A DNA stretch of 46,554 bases from Acetatifactor sp. GTDB lineage: Bacteria > Bacillota > Clostridia > Lachnospirales > Lachnospiraceae. The notes under the pieces are model-generated. The model was not told where the DNA came from. It did no database searches and saw only the letters and a list, made by a program, of their open reading frames with translations. The position numbers and the translations under genes are program-made. Of the stretch, positions 16,397 through 26,001 are shown piece after piece (the first letter of the stretch is position 1; the number at the start of each line of letters is the position of its first letter). The DNA lies in contig JAFLRM010000026.1 of assembly GCA_022511465.1 (NCBI GenBank), forward strand, positions 1 through 46,554, read 5' to 3'.

Positions 16397-16972
16397 TTAA
16401 CTGATCTCCCTAAGCAATTCCTCCATTTGGCAGATCCCTCTCTCCTGAGAGGCAATGATCGCATTCAAAATCGGTATCAACCCGGGGCAAATATTATACT
16501 GCAGTGCATTCTTGGACATCTCCACCGCGCCTCTGTGATGAGGGATCATCTCCCGCATAAAATTGGCATTTAACTGGTTGTCGCTGCAGGCGTTCTCCAT
16601 GTCCGTGAACATAGTCTCCATGATCCGGTTCATCTTGTTTTGAAAGCAGTTAAGATCCTGACCGGAATTTCGCTGGCGTCCGCAGGAACATAGAATCTCT
16701 TCCATGTCGGCAATGCTCCTGGTCTGCTCTGCAATGATCCCTTCCGCAATATTCTGCAAAGGAATACAGGTCGTATACTGAAGCAGATTCTGGCACATCT
16801 CAATGGCCGCCCGATGGTGAGGGATCATCTGCACCATAAAATTATAGGAGATGCTGTCCGTCAGTTTGGCACAGGTCATCCCCTTGATCATGTCGTTTAG
16901 AATACATCTGTAGGTTTTTAAATACTTTTGTGTCACAAGGCTAAGTTCGCTTGATGGTTTGTAGGAATTCAT
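16397..16972 (-). CDS. DUF305 family protein with two HH repeats
   Basis: 191 aa four-helix-type protein containing two tandem copies of the DUF305 motif: MIPHHRAAIEM (near residue 50) and MIPHHRGAVEM (near 145). DUF305 proteins are ferritin-like bundles of unknown function, often linked to metals. Here there is no signal peptide, so it is probably cytoplasmic or, in a sporulating host, a coat component. The ATG at 16972 has AGGTG nearby. Cys residues are numerous (about eight), which is unusual for a cytoplasmic bundle. It stands alone beside the inverted-repeat element. Confidence 0.8.
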   Translation of the reverse strand: MNSYKPSSELSLVTQKYLKTYRCILNDMIKGMTCAKLTDSISYNFMVQMIPHHRAAIEMCQNLLQYTTCIPLQNIAEGIIAEQTRSIADMEEILCSCGRQRNSGQDLNCFQNKMNRIMETMFTDMENACSDNQLNANFMREMIPHHRGAVEMSKNALQYNICPGLIPILNAIIASQERGICQMEELLREIS

Positions 16973-17047
16973 AATTCACCTGAAAATACACTTTTCTATA
17001 TCATATTCAGGTATCCGTCCTACGGTTCTACATACTTTTACATTTTG

Positions 17048-17569
17048 TTACTGCACAGCACGCTTCCGCTCCCACGCGCGCACACCTTGAAATGCCAAAA
17101 AAGCATCCAGAATTCCGATACAGATTCCCCCCAGAATATCCGTGGGGTAATGTACAAACAAATACATTCTGGAAAAAGCAATAATACAGGCGATCACCAA
17201 CGCTATCACGCCTGTCCGATGGTAGTATGCAAAAATAATGGAGGCCGCCGTAAAGCCGTTGGCGGAATGTCCAGAGGGAAAGGAATATTCCGAGGGAAAA
17301 GGGATCAATAATGTGACGCTTGTGTCAACCGCACACGGTCTCGGCCGCGCAACAATATTTTTTATGATCAAATTACCAAATACAAATGTGAAAGCCATGC
17401 CCAATATCATGGTGAAGCCACACTTTCTCGTCCTGGGAATACAAGCCAGCACAATGCTTACTGCAATCCAGCAAAGTCCGCCGTTTCCGATCGCTGAAAA
17501 AAAGATCATGATCGGATCCAGCCAATCCCGATGTAGTCCCTGTATCGCATGCAGAATCTCCAATTCCAT
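17048..17569 (-). CDS. PAP2-family membrane phosphatase
   Basis: 173 aa integral membrane lipid phosphatase, probably acting on undecaprenyl pyrophosphate or phosphatidic/phosphatidylglycerol phosphates. All three catalytic motifs are intact: KNIVARPRP (residues 70-78), PSGH (98-101, His101) and SRMYLFVHYPTD (133-144, His140). About five transmembrane segments are present. The ATG at 17569 follows GGGGAC; a GTG one codon earlier is possible. It lies 24 bases after the rpe stop and may be cotranscribed with it. Confidence 0.9.
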   Translation of the reverse strand: MELEILHAIQGLHRDWLDPIMIFFSAIGNGGLCWIAVSIVLACIPRTRKCGFTMILGMAFTFVFGNLIIKNIVARPRPCAVDTSVTLLIPFPSEYSFPSGHSANGFTAASIIFAYYHRTGVIALVIACIIAFSRMYLFVHYPTDILGGICIGILDAFLAFQGVRAWERKRAVQ

Positions 17570-17593
17570 CACTTTGTCCCCCTATCAAATATC

Positions 17594-18247
17594 TTACTTA
17601 TTCATCTTATGCAGAAGCTCTTTTATATTGACAGAGATGTCATTTTTAAACACTGCTGACCCTGCCACAATAACATTTGCACCCGCTTCCACTGCGCGCT
17701 CCGCGTTGTCGATCGCAATACCTCCATCCACCTGGATATCTGTGGAAAGCCCTCTCTCCTCCACCATGCGGCGCATCAAAACCACCTTGTCCAGGCACTC
17801 CGGTATCAATTTTTGCCCGCCAAAACCTGGTTCCACCGTCATCACCAGCACCATGTCCACCAGATCAAGATACGGTTCTGCCTCTTCCACCGGGGTGCCC
17901 GGTTTGATCGCAATGCCCACCTTTTTTCCATAGCTGCGGATCGCTTTGATGGTCTCCCCAATCTGATCCGTACCCTCAATGTGAAAATTGATCATATCGG
18001 CGCCGCTCTCCGCGAAGTCTTTCACATAGCGCTCCGGCCTCTCGATCATCAAATGTACGTCAAAAAAAAGATCCGTATGTTTCCGCAAAGAAGCAATGAG
18101 CGGCATCCCGTAGGAGATGGATGGCACAAACAGCCCGTCCATCACATCAATATGCAAGTACTTCACACCGGTGCGCTCTATTTCCCTGATCTGCTCTCCA
18201 AGCCGCCAAAAGTCAGCCGACAAGATCGATGGCGATAAAATATTCAT
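17594..18247 (-). CDS. rpe: Ribulose-phosphate 3-epimerase
   Basis: 217 aa TIM-barrel enzyme that interconverts D-ribulose 5-phosphate and D-xylulose 5-phosphate in the pentose phosphate pathway. The N-terminus SPSILSADFWRL, the metal-ligand strand LHIDVMDG (His32, Asp34), FFDVHLMIERPE, VLVMTVEPGFGGQ and IQVDGGI are all diagnostic. The ATG at 18247 is chosen because AAAGGA lies seven bases upstream. Its product feeds the transketolase encoded at 21714-23503. Confidence 0.96.
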   Translation of the reverse strand: MNILSPSILSADFWRLGEQIREIERTGVKYLHIDVMDGLFVPSISYGMPLIASLRKHTDLFFDVHLMIERPERYVKDFAESGADMINFHIEGTDQIGETIKAIRSYGKKVGIAIKPGTPVEEAEPYLDLVDMVLVMTVEPGFGGQKLIPECLDKVVLMRRMVEERGLSTDIQVDGGIAIDNAERAVEAGANVIVAGSAVFKNDISVNIKELLHKMNK

Positions 18248-18324
18248 AGTCTGATCCTTTCCCAACCCATAGCATCAACATTATTATTTTAGCAAAAACG
18301 ACCACATCCTGCAATATTCGATCA

Positions 18325-18354
18325 ACAAGAAAAACTACTCCGAAGAGTAGTTTT
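18325..18354 (-). terminator. Intrinsic terminator after the amidase gene
   Basis: On the minus strand AAAACTACTC-TTCG-GAGTAGTTTT is a 10-pair stem with a stable UUCG loop, followed by a T-rich tail (TTTTTCTTGTT). It ends the amidase transcript 15 bases after its stop and insulates rpe. Confidence 0.85.
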
Positions 18355-18369
18355 CCTTGTTCTTTCTTT

Positions 18370-19314
18370 TTATAAGCTGTCCACATCCTGTAAAAGCTGC
18401 TCCCATTCATCAGGGTTCTCCGAGTAATATAAGGGACATTTTTTGCCGCCGCAGTCATAGTGCCGCAGGATATCTTCCGTGTCCAGTCCGTAGGTATCTT
18501 TCAGCCATTTAAGCAACTTGACCAGCGAATCATATGTTTCCTTCGTAAAGGAACCGTCATCTGCCAGATAGCAGCACTCGATGGAGATGGAGTCATAGTT
18601 GCGGGTTTGCACCGCATAAGCAATCTCATCCAAGGGAATACACTGGATGATCTCACCCTCATAGCCAATGATAAAGTGTGCGCTGGCACTCCGCTCGTGA
18701 TTATCCTTTAAATTTTCAAAGTAGCTGCGGTTCTGAGCCGCGCTGGTCCCTCGATTGGCGGTGTAATGAACAAAAATACTGTCGACTCGCGGCAGGGCTT
18801 CCCCCGGTCGAGAATACTCGTTGACGGTTAAAAAGTTTTCCGTCCACTCCGGGTGACTGTTAAAGACAGATGCCCGAAGCCCTTGTATCCGTTCTTCACT
18901 CAGACTTCCCAAAAAATTGCTTACATTATCAGAGAAGCTACCCGCTGACTCTTTGGAATTTGTATTACCCCAGATGCGCAAACTCAACAGTGTGATCAAA
19001 AGAATACAGGCAATCCCTCCAGACAATACAAGTCTACGTTGAGCCCGCACTTTCCGAAGACGAGCTCTGTCCCGGGCGGAAAGACTCTTTCCTCCTTGAA
19101 CTACCGTGTACCCTCTTCTGTCCTGCCTTCTGCGGCCTTCCTCTCCTACAATCTCCGGACGCACACGCCTGGTTTCGCCTGATATTTTTCGGTATCCACT
19201 CTCAACTGTGCGGCTTCCTCCTCGTGCTCTATCATAGTCTGCCAGATAAGGATTCCTTTTCATATCAGCCAGTTCCAGATGCAATTTTCCTGCAGTGCTT
19301 CTCCTTTGTGCCAT
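18370..19314 (-). CDS. Membrane-anchored N-acetylmuramoyl-L-alanine amidase (Amidase_2)
   Basis: 314 aa. A long basic cytoplasmic tail (residues 1-94, many Arg) precedes one transmembrane segment (~95-114). An extracytoplasmic zinc amidase domain spans ~165-314. Zinc ligands fit the family: His183 (FVHYTAN), His285 (LRHYDCGGKKCP) and Cys293. It should cleave the bond between MurNAc and the stem peptide of peptidoglycan. The extended Arg-rich N-terminus is unusual for this family and may tether it to a cytoplasmic partner. It lies alone, with a terminator directly downstream. Confidence 0.9.
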   Translation of the reverse strand: MAQRRSTAGKLHLELADMKRNPYLADYDRARGGSRTVESGYRKISGETRRVRPEIVGEEGRRRQDRRGYTVVQGGKSLSARDRARLRKVRAQRRLVLSGGIACILLITLLSLRIWGNTNSKESAGSFSDNVSNFLGSLSEERIQGLRASVFNSHPEWTENFLTVNEYSRPGEALPRVDSIFVHYTANRGTSAAQNRSYFENLKDNHERSASAHFIIGYEGEIIQCIPLDEIAYAVQTRNYDSISIECCYLADDGSFTKETYDSLVKLLKWLKDTYGLDTEDILRHYDCGGKKCPLYYSENPDEWEQLLQDVDSL

Positions 19315-19404
19315 AACTTCCGCCCCTCTTTGGTATCTTTATTTTCTGTTACTCAGTATACAGGAAATTTGTATCATTTTAATACACTTTTTCATTAAGA
19401 AATA

Positions 19405-20934
19405 TTAATCTTTCATTAAGATAAGCTCGGTCTTCTCCGCCGTGCCATCCTCACTGTACAGAGCATACCACTGATTTTTAGACATAAATGCCTCCGCACA
19501 ATAATTTTTGCCTGCATCCGGCACAAGCTTCCCGATCTCTTGGAAGCAATCTTCCCACATATACTCATATTGATAGGGCCAGAGAGACTCTGCCGGCATC
19601 TCCCAGATTTCCCACGTCTCACTCTCCGTGCCGGGTGCGCAGATTACCACATGATCGCTGTCCGCAGTGGGGTGTATGAAAATGGTGTCCCCGCTGTACA
19701 TTTTGATAAATTCTCCGCCTGCTTTCGCAGAATAACCGTGCTCAGACAGAGTGATCAAACACATGGCATTGTCGCACTCCGCATCCCACAGATAAATGTG
19801 GTCATCATCCGCCAGAATAACATTGCCGCTGTCTACATCTAAGATTTGCAGATCCGTCACCTTCTCGGCACCACCCAGAGAAGCTAATATTTCTGACAAT
19901 TTTGTCATGTTTTGAACTTGAGCGTGGCTTTCACCGGCATCCGATCCGTTCAAAACAAGAACAAATTCCTCTTCGCACTCGGTAAAGTGCAGCGCGGCAA
20001 CCTTCTCAGGATCTACGGCATTGTCAAGATCCATTCGGAAACCGAATCCTCCATCGCCATCCCTCATACCACTCATGCCAAGTGCCAACGTCATATCCTC
20101 AATGACACTTCCGTCAGTATACTCCAACCCGGTGAGTCGGATGGGACTGTAAGCCACTGCATGCATTGCCGCTGTCTCCTCCGTGTACAGGCGAATCTGG
20201 AAGGGACTGATCTCCACACTGTCAATCAACAGTTCATGTGTACCTACAGCCAGCACGCTTTTTGTCTGGTACACCAGAGTATCGGCTTCCTGTGGGAGTA
20301 CAAAGGAAAGTTCCCACTGGCCTTCCAGCACAGTTTCCACATGATCCGTCTTCTCATACTGCGCCAGATTGGAAAACTGCAGCGTCACCTGATCTCCAAG
20401 GGGCATATTGCCGTCCACAAACAGCTGCACTTCCACGGGAATGCGATTCTCCGCGTCCGGTTCTCCGGCCCAGTTCGTCACATGACCGGCATAAATATCT
20501 TTCGGAAGGCCTTCTACATTGGTCTCTTCTATGCCCATATCATCATTCCACTCAAAGCCTTCCGGCAGCTTCATATTCATCAAAAGATAATAGTAATCAT
20601 CCGTCCGGATCGCCTGCACCGCCTCAAAGGTTACGCCGTCTGCAGTCACCGTACTATTCTCCGGAATAGCTGCGCCCTGAGCAGTCAATTTGTTTTCCAG
20701 CTCCCTCTCCGTTCCAAAGCGCTCCGACGCAGTGGGATGCCAGTCAAAGAGCGCTGCCGCTCCCACGGTCAGACCGGCGCAGGCAAGCACGGATGCCGCC
20801 GCTATGGCCACAAACTTTTTGCCGCGGAAGGGAACTACACTCCGTTCCTCCTCCAGATTATCCAAGGTATCACACAGCCGGGTGTGAAACATCTCCGGAA
20901 CTTTCCGGTACATATCAATTTTCTTCTTTTTCAT
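19405..20934 (-). CDS. DUF4179 membrane protein, putative anti-sigma factor
   Basis: 509 aa. A short cytoplasmic N-terminal region (~residues 1-40, with MYRKVPEMFHTRLCDTLDNL) precedes a transmembrane segment (FVAIAAASVLACAGLTVGAAALF). A large extracytoplasmic region containing DUF4179 follows. Such proteins are usually encoded just after an ECF sigma factor and act as its membrane inhibitor. The sigma gene ends 97 bases upstream. The ATG at 20934 is chosen for the GGAGG six bases before it. The extracytoplasmic part is acidic and rich in beta-strands; its ligand is unknown. Confidence 0.82.
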   Translation of the reverse strand: MKKKKIDMYRKVPEMFHTRLCDTLDNLEEERSVVPFRGKKFVAIAAASVLACAGLTVGAAALFDWHPTASERFGTERELENKLTAQGAAIPENSTVTADGVTFEAVQAIRTDDYYYLLMNMKLPEGFEWNDDMGIEETNVEGLPKDIYAGHVTNWAGEPDAENRIPVEVQLFVDGNMPLGDQVTLQFSNLAQYEKTDHVETVLEGQWELSFVLPQEADTLVYQTKSVLAVGTHELLIDSVEISPFQIRLYTEETAAMHAVAYSPIRLTGLEYTDGSVIEDMTLALGMSGMRDGDGGFGFRMDLDNAVDPEKVAALHFTECEEEFVLVLNGSDAGESHAQVQNMTKLSEILASLGGAEKVTDLQILDVDSGNVILADDDHIYLWDAECDNAMCLITLSEHGYSAKAGGEFIKMYSGDTIFIHPTADSDHVVICAPGTESETWEIWEMPAESLWPYQYEYMWEDCFQEIGKLVPDAGKNYCAEAFMSKNQWYALYSEDGTAEKTELILMKD

Positions 20935-21031
20935 ATAAACCTCCATTTCCCGCAATTATGTGGCTGTGCACATTCTTGCTGTCATTACTCATACCTTGCC
21001 ATACTCTTGCCTGTCCACAGCATTCTCCTTG

Positions 21032-21520
21032 TCACTCCTCCACAAGCAGCCCCTTAAGCTGTAGTCTCGCCCTGCGCATCCTGCTCTTTACTGTGCCCTC
21101 CGGTATCTTCAAGATCTGCGCGATCTGCCGGACAGAGTAATCCTCCATGTAGAACAGCTGTATGCATAGACGGTCTTTCTCAGAGAGCTCTTCCATGGCC
21201 CGATACAGATCCAGATATTCCTCTCGGATAGGAGATGACACTTCCGTCACTATTCCGTATCCTCCTACTGCTTCCTCCTCCAAAGGAACATATCTCTTTT
21301 GCCTGCGAAGGAAGGTATAGCACTCGTTGATCAGGATCCGCACAATCCATGTTTTAAAATATCCCTGCTCTCGCAGCTTGCCACGGCTTGCGTACGCCTT
21401 GATGACAGCCTCCTGAACCACATCCGCACAGTCCTGCTCATTGTGCAGCAGGGTATAGGAGACGTGGAACAGGGTGCTCTCCATCGCCAGCACCAGCCGC
21501 GTGAATTCTTCCTTGTCCAT
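21032..21520 (-). CDS. ECF-type RNA polymerase sigma factor
   Basis: 162 aa with only regions 2 and 4, the ECF layout. Region 2 is recognisable in HNEQDCADVVQEAVIKAY and FKTWIVRILINECYTFLRR. Region 4 has a helix-turn-helix at about VRQIAQILKIPEGTVKSRMRRAR. It should direct polymerase to stress or envelope promoters and be held by the following DUF4179 protein. A 10-base palindrome TGACGCGTCA lies about 35 bases before the start codon. Confidence 0.93.
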   Translation of the reverse strand: MDKEEFTRLVLAMESTLFHVSYTLLHNEQDCADVVQEAVIKAYASRGKLREQGYFKTWIVRILINECYTFLRRQKRYVPLEEEAVGGYGIVTEVSSPIREEYLDLYRAMEELSEKDRLCIQLFYMEDYSVRQIAQILKIPEGTVKSRMRRARLQLKGLLVEE

Positions 21521-21555
21521 GGGATTACCCCTTTCTATATTCTTTGTGTACTTTT

Positions 21556-21565
21556 TGACGCGTCA
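21556..21565. promoter_or_regulatory. Palindrome TGACGCGTCA upstream of the sigma gene
   Basis: A perfect 10-base palindrome flanked by A/T runs, with GTAC motifs on both outer sides (near 21548 and 21575). Its location in the leader of the ECF sigma gene suggests an operator; no cognate regulator is known here. Confidence 0.3.
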
Positions 21566-21620
21566 CTTTTATTGTACATCTATTAGACGTTCTACAAAGG
21601 GAAATGGTTCATTAAAATGT

Positions 21621-21666
21621 AAAACCCGAAGCGCCGCTTCACAGATGTGAATGCACTCCGGGTTTA
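21621..21666 (-). terminator. Terminator after the transketolase operon
   Basis: On the minus strand AAACCCGGAGTGC pairs with GCGCTTCGGGTTTT around an ~18-base loop, with a T-run in the descending arm. It lies between the transketolase stop and the sigma gene. Confidence 0.75.
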
Positions 21667-21713
21667 TTGTTTATTAGTAACTATTCAGAGCCATGCAAAG
21701 GCTTTTTCATCCG

Positions 21714-22658
21714 TCATGACAGATACTCGCTCACCGACTTATACACGCCCTCGGCGTCCAGACCGTACTTTTTTATCAGGTCGGCCGCAGAGCCGGACTC
21801 TCCGAAGATATCCTGCATGCCGAGTCTCTTTACGGGAGTCGGCAGATTTGCACACAGACATTCACAAACTGCGCTTCCCAGTCCGCCGATGATGGAATGC
21901 TCCTCCACCGTCACCACATTGCCGGTCTTCTTCGCGCTCTTTACAATAAGCGCCTCGTCCAAAGGCTTGATGGTGCAGATGTTGATCACCTCTGCATTTA
22001 TCCCGTCCTTCGCCAGAAGCTCGGCCGCACCTAAAGCAGAGTCCACACAGATACCGGTTGCCACGATGGTTACGTCCGTGCCCTCACGGACTACGGTACC
22101 TCTCCCGATCTCAAAACGATATCCGGGATGATCATTGATCACCGGAACTGCGGAACGTCCGAAACGAAGATACACAGGACCGTTATGCTTAAACGCAGCG
22201 CGGACTGCGGCTCTGGCTTCCACATCGTCCGCCGGGCACATCACCACCATGCCGGGGATGGTCCGCATCAGCGCAATATCCTCGTTACACTGGTGGGAGG
22301 CTCCGTCCTCGCCCACTGTGATACCGGCGTGAGTTGCACCGATCTTCACGTTCAGATGAGGATAGCCGATGGAGTTGCGTACTTGTTCATAGGCGCGCCC
22401 CGCCGCAAACATGGCAAAAGAACTCACAAAAGGGATCATGCCGGTCAAAGATAGACCTGCTGCCACGCACATCATATTGGCCTCCGCAATACCACAATCA
22501 AAGTGGCGATCCGGATATTCTTTCTGGAAAACTCCGGTCATAGTCGATGCCGCAAGATCGGCATCCAGCACGACCAGATTGGGGTACTCCTCTCCCAACT
22601 CTTTCAAGGTGATACCATAGCTCTGTCTGGTTGCAATCCTTTTTACTTCTTCTGCCAT
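21714..22658 (-). CDS. Transketolase, C-terminal subunit
   Basis: 314 aa holding the pyrimidine-binding (FDCGIAEANMMCVAAGLSLTGMIPFVSSFAMF) and C-terminal (VTIVATGICVDSALGA) domains of transketolase. With the N-terminal subunit it moves two-carbon units between pentose and hexose phosphates using thiamine diphosphate. The catalytic Glu is in GIAEAN. Its ATG overlaps the stop of the N-terminal gene by one base (TAATG), so the two chains are made in equal amounts. Split transketolases are common in Clostridia. Confidence 0.95.
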   Translation of the reverse strand: MAEEVKRIATRQSYGITLKELGEEYPNLVVLDADLAASTMTGVFQKEYPDRHFDCGIAEANMMCVAAGLSLTGMIPFVSSFAMFAAGRAYEQVRNSIGYPHLNVKIGATHAGITVGEDGASHQCNEDIALMRTIPGMVVMCPADDVEARAAVRAAFKHNGPVYLRFGRSAVPVINDHPGYRFEIGRGTVVREGTDVTIVATGICVDSALGAAELLAKDGINAEVINICTIKPLDEALIVKSAKKTGNVVTVEEHSIIGGLGSAVCECLCANLPTPVKRLGMQDIFGESGSAADLIKKYGLDAEGVYKSVSEYLS

Positions 22659-23503
22659 TACGCCTCACCTTCTTTCTTTGCCAACTCTTTTTCAATCCTA
22701 TCTAAGTCGGCCATAGCTACAGCAAAATCCTCGTCACCCGGCGCTTTGCCGTGCCAGTCCGCAACATTCTCCATAAAGGACACGCCTTTGCCTTTCAAGC
22801 TGTGCACCACAATGCAGGTAGGCATCCCCTTAGTCTCCCTGGCCTCTTTAAAGGCCGCACGGAGCGAGTCAAAATCGTGGGCATCCGCGTTGATCACATG
22901 GAAGTTGAATGCCTTAAACTTTTCATCGATGGGGTAGGGAGAACACACCTCACCGATAGACCCATCTATCTGCAGATCATTATTGTCCACAATAACACAG
23001 AGGTTGTCCAGCTTGCGGAAGCCGGCAAACATGGCCGCCTCCCACACCTGACCTTCCTCAATCTCGCCGTCGCCCAAGATTGTGTATACACGATAATCCT
23101 TCTTCTGAAGCTTCGCGCCCACAGCCATACCACAGGCAGCGGAGATTCCTTGTCCCAAGGAACCGGTGGCCATATCTACACCCGGAATACCCAGACAGGG
23201 ATGCCCCTGCAGGTAAGATCCAAGCTTTCGCAGAGTGGTCAGATCCTCCACAGGGAAAAAACCTCTATGTGCCAACGCCGCATAAAGGCCCGGCGCCGCG
23301 TGCCCCTTGGACAACACAAGACGATCGCGCTCATCCATCTCCGGATTGGCGGGATCGATATTCATCTCCTCAAAATATAAAAAAGTAAACACATCCGCCG
23401 CGGAAAGGGAACCGCCGGGATGTCCTGCCTTTGCACTGTGAACGGAAGTAATGATGCCTTTGCGCACATCGTTCGCATGCTTTTGCAGCTCTAAATTTTT
23501 CAT
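22658..23503 (-). CDS. Transketolase, N-terminal subunit
   Basis: 281 aa containing the thiamine-diphosphate-binding domain. The GDG-NN motif is clear (GDGEIEEGQVWEAAMFAG then CVIVDNND). HSAKAGHPGGSLSAADVFTFLY is the conserved N-terminal active-site segment. The ATG at 23503 is chosen because GGAGGAG lies a few bases upstream. It follows the AraD-like gene by about 80 bases and precedes the C-terminal subunit with an overlap. Confidence 0.95.
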   Translation of the reverse strand: MKNLELQKHANDVRKGIITSVHSAKAGHPGGSLSAADVFTFLYFEEMNIDPANPEMDERDRLVLSKGHAAPGLYAALAHRGFFPVEDLTTLRKLGSYLQGHPCLGIPGVDMATGSLGQGISAACGMAVGAKLQKKDYRVYTILGDGEIEEGQVWEAAMFAGFRKLDNLCVIVDNNDLQIDGSIGEVCSPYPIDEKFKAFNFHVINADAHDFDSLRAAFKEARETKGMPTCIVVHSLKGKGVSFMENVADWHGKAPGDEDFAVAMADLDRIEKELAKKEGEA

Positions 23504-23585
23504 GGTCTCCTCCATTCTGTCGTAAATACATTATGTCAAAATTCATACGCAATTTTTTACAAAATTTTCGACGTATATAATACTA

Positions 23586-24305
23586 TCACAATTCCACCCT
23601 TTCGTCTATAGAGATTTGGCCGTAATATGCATTCTCCCCATGTTTCCTGTTATAATGCTTATCCTGAAGTTCCCGCGGCACAGGATTTACCTGGGGATCG
23701 ATCGTCTCACACAGGTACGCCATCTTCGCGATCTCTTCCAACACCACCGCGTTGCGGACAGCCTCCGCGGCATCCTTCCCCCATGTAAAGGGGCCGTGAT
23801 TTTTGCAGAGCACCGCCGGCACTGCCTTCGGATCCTTTCCCAGACGTGCAAATTCGCCGGCGATCAGGCGTCCCGTGTTCCCCTCATAGTCATCCTCAAT
23901 CTCCTCTTTTGTCAGGCAGCGCACACAGGGCACTTCCCCGTAAAAATAATCTGCGTGGGTGGTTCCATAACAGGGAACATCTCTTCCGGCCTGTGCCCAC
24001 GCGGTGGCGTAGGTAGAGTGTGTGTGTACGATCCCTCCGATCTCCGGAAAAGCCCGATACAATTCCAGATGGGTCGCAGTGTCGGAGGAGGGCCGATAGT
24101 TACCCTCCACCGTCTCTCCCTCCAAATCTACTACCACCATGTCTTCGGGTTTTAATTTGTCATAATCTACGCCGCTGGGCTTAATGACAAACAGACCGCT
24201 CTCCCTGTCAATGGCGCTGACATTTCCCCATGTAAAAGTCACCAGCCCATACCGCGGCAGCTCCAGGTTCGCCTCACACACCAGCTTTTTTAATTCTTCT
24301 AACAT
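23586..24305 (-). CDS. araD: L-ribulose-5-phosphate 4-epimerase (AraD/UlaF family)
   Basis: 239 aa class II aldolase-like zinc enzyme. It converts L-ribulose 5-phosphate to D-xylulose 5-phosphate. Zinc ligands His94 and His96 ([10 protein letters not shown]) and His170 (KNHGPFTWG), plus Asp75 (RPSSDTATH), sit almost exactly where they are in the enterobacterial enzyme. UlaF and SgbE have the same fold and activity, so the physiological pentose could be arabinose, ascorbate-derived or L-xylulose. It lies 38 bases after the FGGY kinase and just before transketolase, forming a complete route into the pentose phosphate pathway. Confidence 0.92.
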   Translation of the reverse strand: MLEELKKLVCEANLELPRYGLVTFTWGNVSAIDRESGLFVIKPSGVDYDKLKPEDMVVVDLEGETVEGNYRPSSDTATHLELYRAFPEIGGIVHTHSTYATAWAQAGRDVPCYGTTHADYFYGEVPCVRCLTKEEIEDDYEGNTGRLIAGEFARLGKDPKAVPAVLCKNHGPFTWGKDAAEAVRNAVVLEEIAKMAYLCETIDPQVNPVPRELQDKHYNRKHGENAYYGQISIDERVEL

Positions 24306-24343
24306 ACCGATCCCTCTCTTTTATATGACTCTCTCATACCGCC

Positions 24344-25945
24344 TTATCCCGAGAGTCCCTCCACCGCCGCTTTCTCCGCAGGCAGCGTCGCCTTGTAACG
24401 CGCCAGAAAGCTCTCAAAACCTGCCACATCCCCCGCCTCCGGCTCCATCGTCGTTCCTGTCTGGTCAGCAAAGATTCGATTCTGCAAGTATGCTGCCAAT
24501 TCCTCGCCCTCCGCTTTTTCCACCATATACGCCGCAAGGATTGCCATTCCCCAAGGGCCGCCCTCCCCGGCATTATCCATCACTGTGACCGGCACATTCA
24601 TAGCTCCGGCCAAAAGTCTCTGCCCTACCACAGGTGTCTTAAAAAGACCTCCATGACCCATCAGCCGATCGATGGGAACCTGCTCCTCCCCGGTCAAAAT
24701 ATCCATACCGATCTTCAACGCTGCCATTGCGCTATACAGGTGAGTGCGCATAAAATTCGCCAGCGTAAAATTCGCGTCCGGTTTCCGCACGAAGAGAGGT
24801 CTGCCTTCCTCCACTCCCGCGATCGGTTCTCCGGAAAAATAATTGTAGGACACAAGCCCCCCACAGTCCGCATCGCCCCCGAGCGCTTCCCTATACAGTG
24901 TACCATAAAGGTCGTCCGGCGAGATCGTCATCCCAAAGGCTGCCGCAAACTGCTCGAACAATCCCATCCACGCATTCAAGTCCGAGGTACAGTTGTTGCA
25001 GTGCACCATGGCCACCGGCATGCCGTCCGGCGTAGTTACCAGATCCAACTCCTCATGCACTTTCTTAAGCGGTTCCTCCAACACTACCATGGAAAAGATC
25101 GAAGTTCCCGCAGACACGTTGCCGGTGCGGATCGCCACGCTGTCTGTGGCCACCATACCCGTGCCCGCATCCCCTTCGGGAGGACACAAGGCCGCACCGG
25201 GCTGCAAAGTTCCCGTAGGGTCTAACAACCTCGCTCCCTCCTCTGTCAAAGTCCCCGCCGTTTCCCCCGCAGTCAGCACCTTGGGTAAGATATCCTTTAG
25301 TTTCCAAGAAAAATGCTCTCCCGACACCAACTCGTCAAACTGCTCAAGCATCCTCCTGTCATAATCCATAACAGAGGAATCGATGGGAAACATTCCCGAT
25401 GCCTCACCGACTCCCAACACCTTCTCTCCGGAAAGCTGCCAGTGGATATAGCCTGCCAATGTGGTGAGAAAGGCAATGTCCTTCACATGCTCCTCGCCAT
25501 TTAAAATTGCCTGATACAGATGAGCAATGCTCCATCTCTGGGGAATGTTAAACTGAAACAACGGGATCAGCCTGCTGCAGGCTTCTCCCGTCATTGTGTT
25601 TCGCCAAGTGCGGAAAGGAACCAGGAGCTCACCGTCTTTGTCAAAGGGCAGATACCCGTGCATCATGCCGCTGATCCCGATAGCCCCCAGACGCTCCAGA
25701 GGCAGATCATATCGCTTGCACACATCCTCTACAAGACTCCTGTAGCAACCCTGGAGCCCCTTTCGGATATCCTCCATGGAATATGTCCAAATATTGTTCT
25801 CCAAACGGTTTTCCCAGTCGTAGGTTCCCGTGACGATGGGCATATGACTCTCGTCCACCAGCACTCCCTTAATGCGGGTGGAACCAAACTCAATACCGAG
25901 AACTGCCTTTCCCGACCGGATCACTGTTCTTACTGCTTCGCTCAT
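24344..25945 (-). CDS. FGGY-family carbohydrate kinase, probably pentulose kinase
   Basis: 533 aa, the length of ribulokinase-type members. The N-terminal phosphate motif is [19 protein letters not shown]. The substrate-site region includes [13 protein letters not shown] and [10 protein letters not shown]. The C-terminal ATP domain includes [42 protein letters not shown]. It should phosphorylate a ketopentose to feed the epimerase downstream. The ATG at 25945 is supported by GGAGGAAAT directly upstream. Whether the substrate is L-ribulose, L-xylulose or another ketose cannot be decided from sequence; there is no araA or transporter in the window. Confidence 0.88.
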   Translation of the reverse strand: MSEAVRTVIRSGKAVLGIEFGSTRIKGVLVDESHMPIVTGTYDWENRLENNIWTYSMEDIRKGLQGCYRSLVEDVCKRYDLPLERLGAIGISGMMHGYLPFDKDGELLVPFRTWRNTMTGEACSRLIPLFQFNIPQRWSIAHLYQAILNGEEHVKDIAFLTTLAGYIHWQLSGEKVLGVGEASGMFPIDSSVMDYDRRMLEQFDELVSGEHFSWKLKDILPKVLTAGETAGTLTEEGARLLDPTGTLQPGAALCPPEGDAGTGMVATDSVAIRTGNVSAGTSIFSMVVLEEPLKKVHEELDLVTTPDGMPVAMVHCNNCTSDLNAWMGLFEQFAAAFGMTISPDDLYGTLYREALGGDADCGGLVSYNYFSGEPIAGVEEGRPLFVRKPDANFTLANFMRTHLYSAMAALKIGMDILTGEEQVPIDRLMGHGGLFKTPVVGQRLLAGAMNVPVTVMDNAGEGGPWGMAILAAYMVEKAEGEELAAYLQNRIFADQTGTTMEPEAGDVAGFESFLARYKATLPAEKAAVEGLSG

Positions 25946-26001
25946 ATTTCCTCCGCATTCCGACACTTGTGTCATATACTATTTTCTACAATTTGAAAAT
26001 T

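Noticed and set aside
19912..21057. Long plus-strand reading frame of 381 codons
   Set aside because: It is antisense to the DUF4179 gene, has no ribosome-binding site, and its composition (His/Arg/Leu-rich) is typical of a shadow frame.
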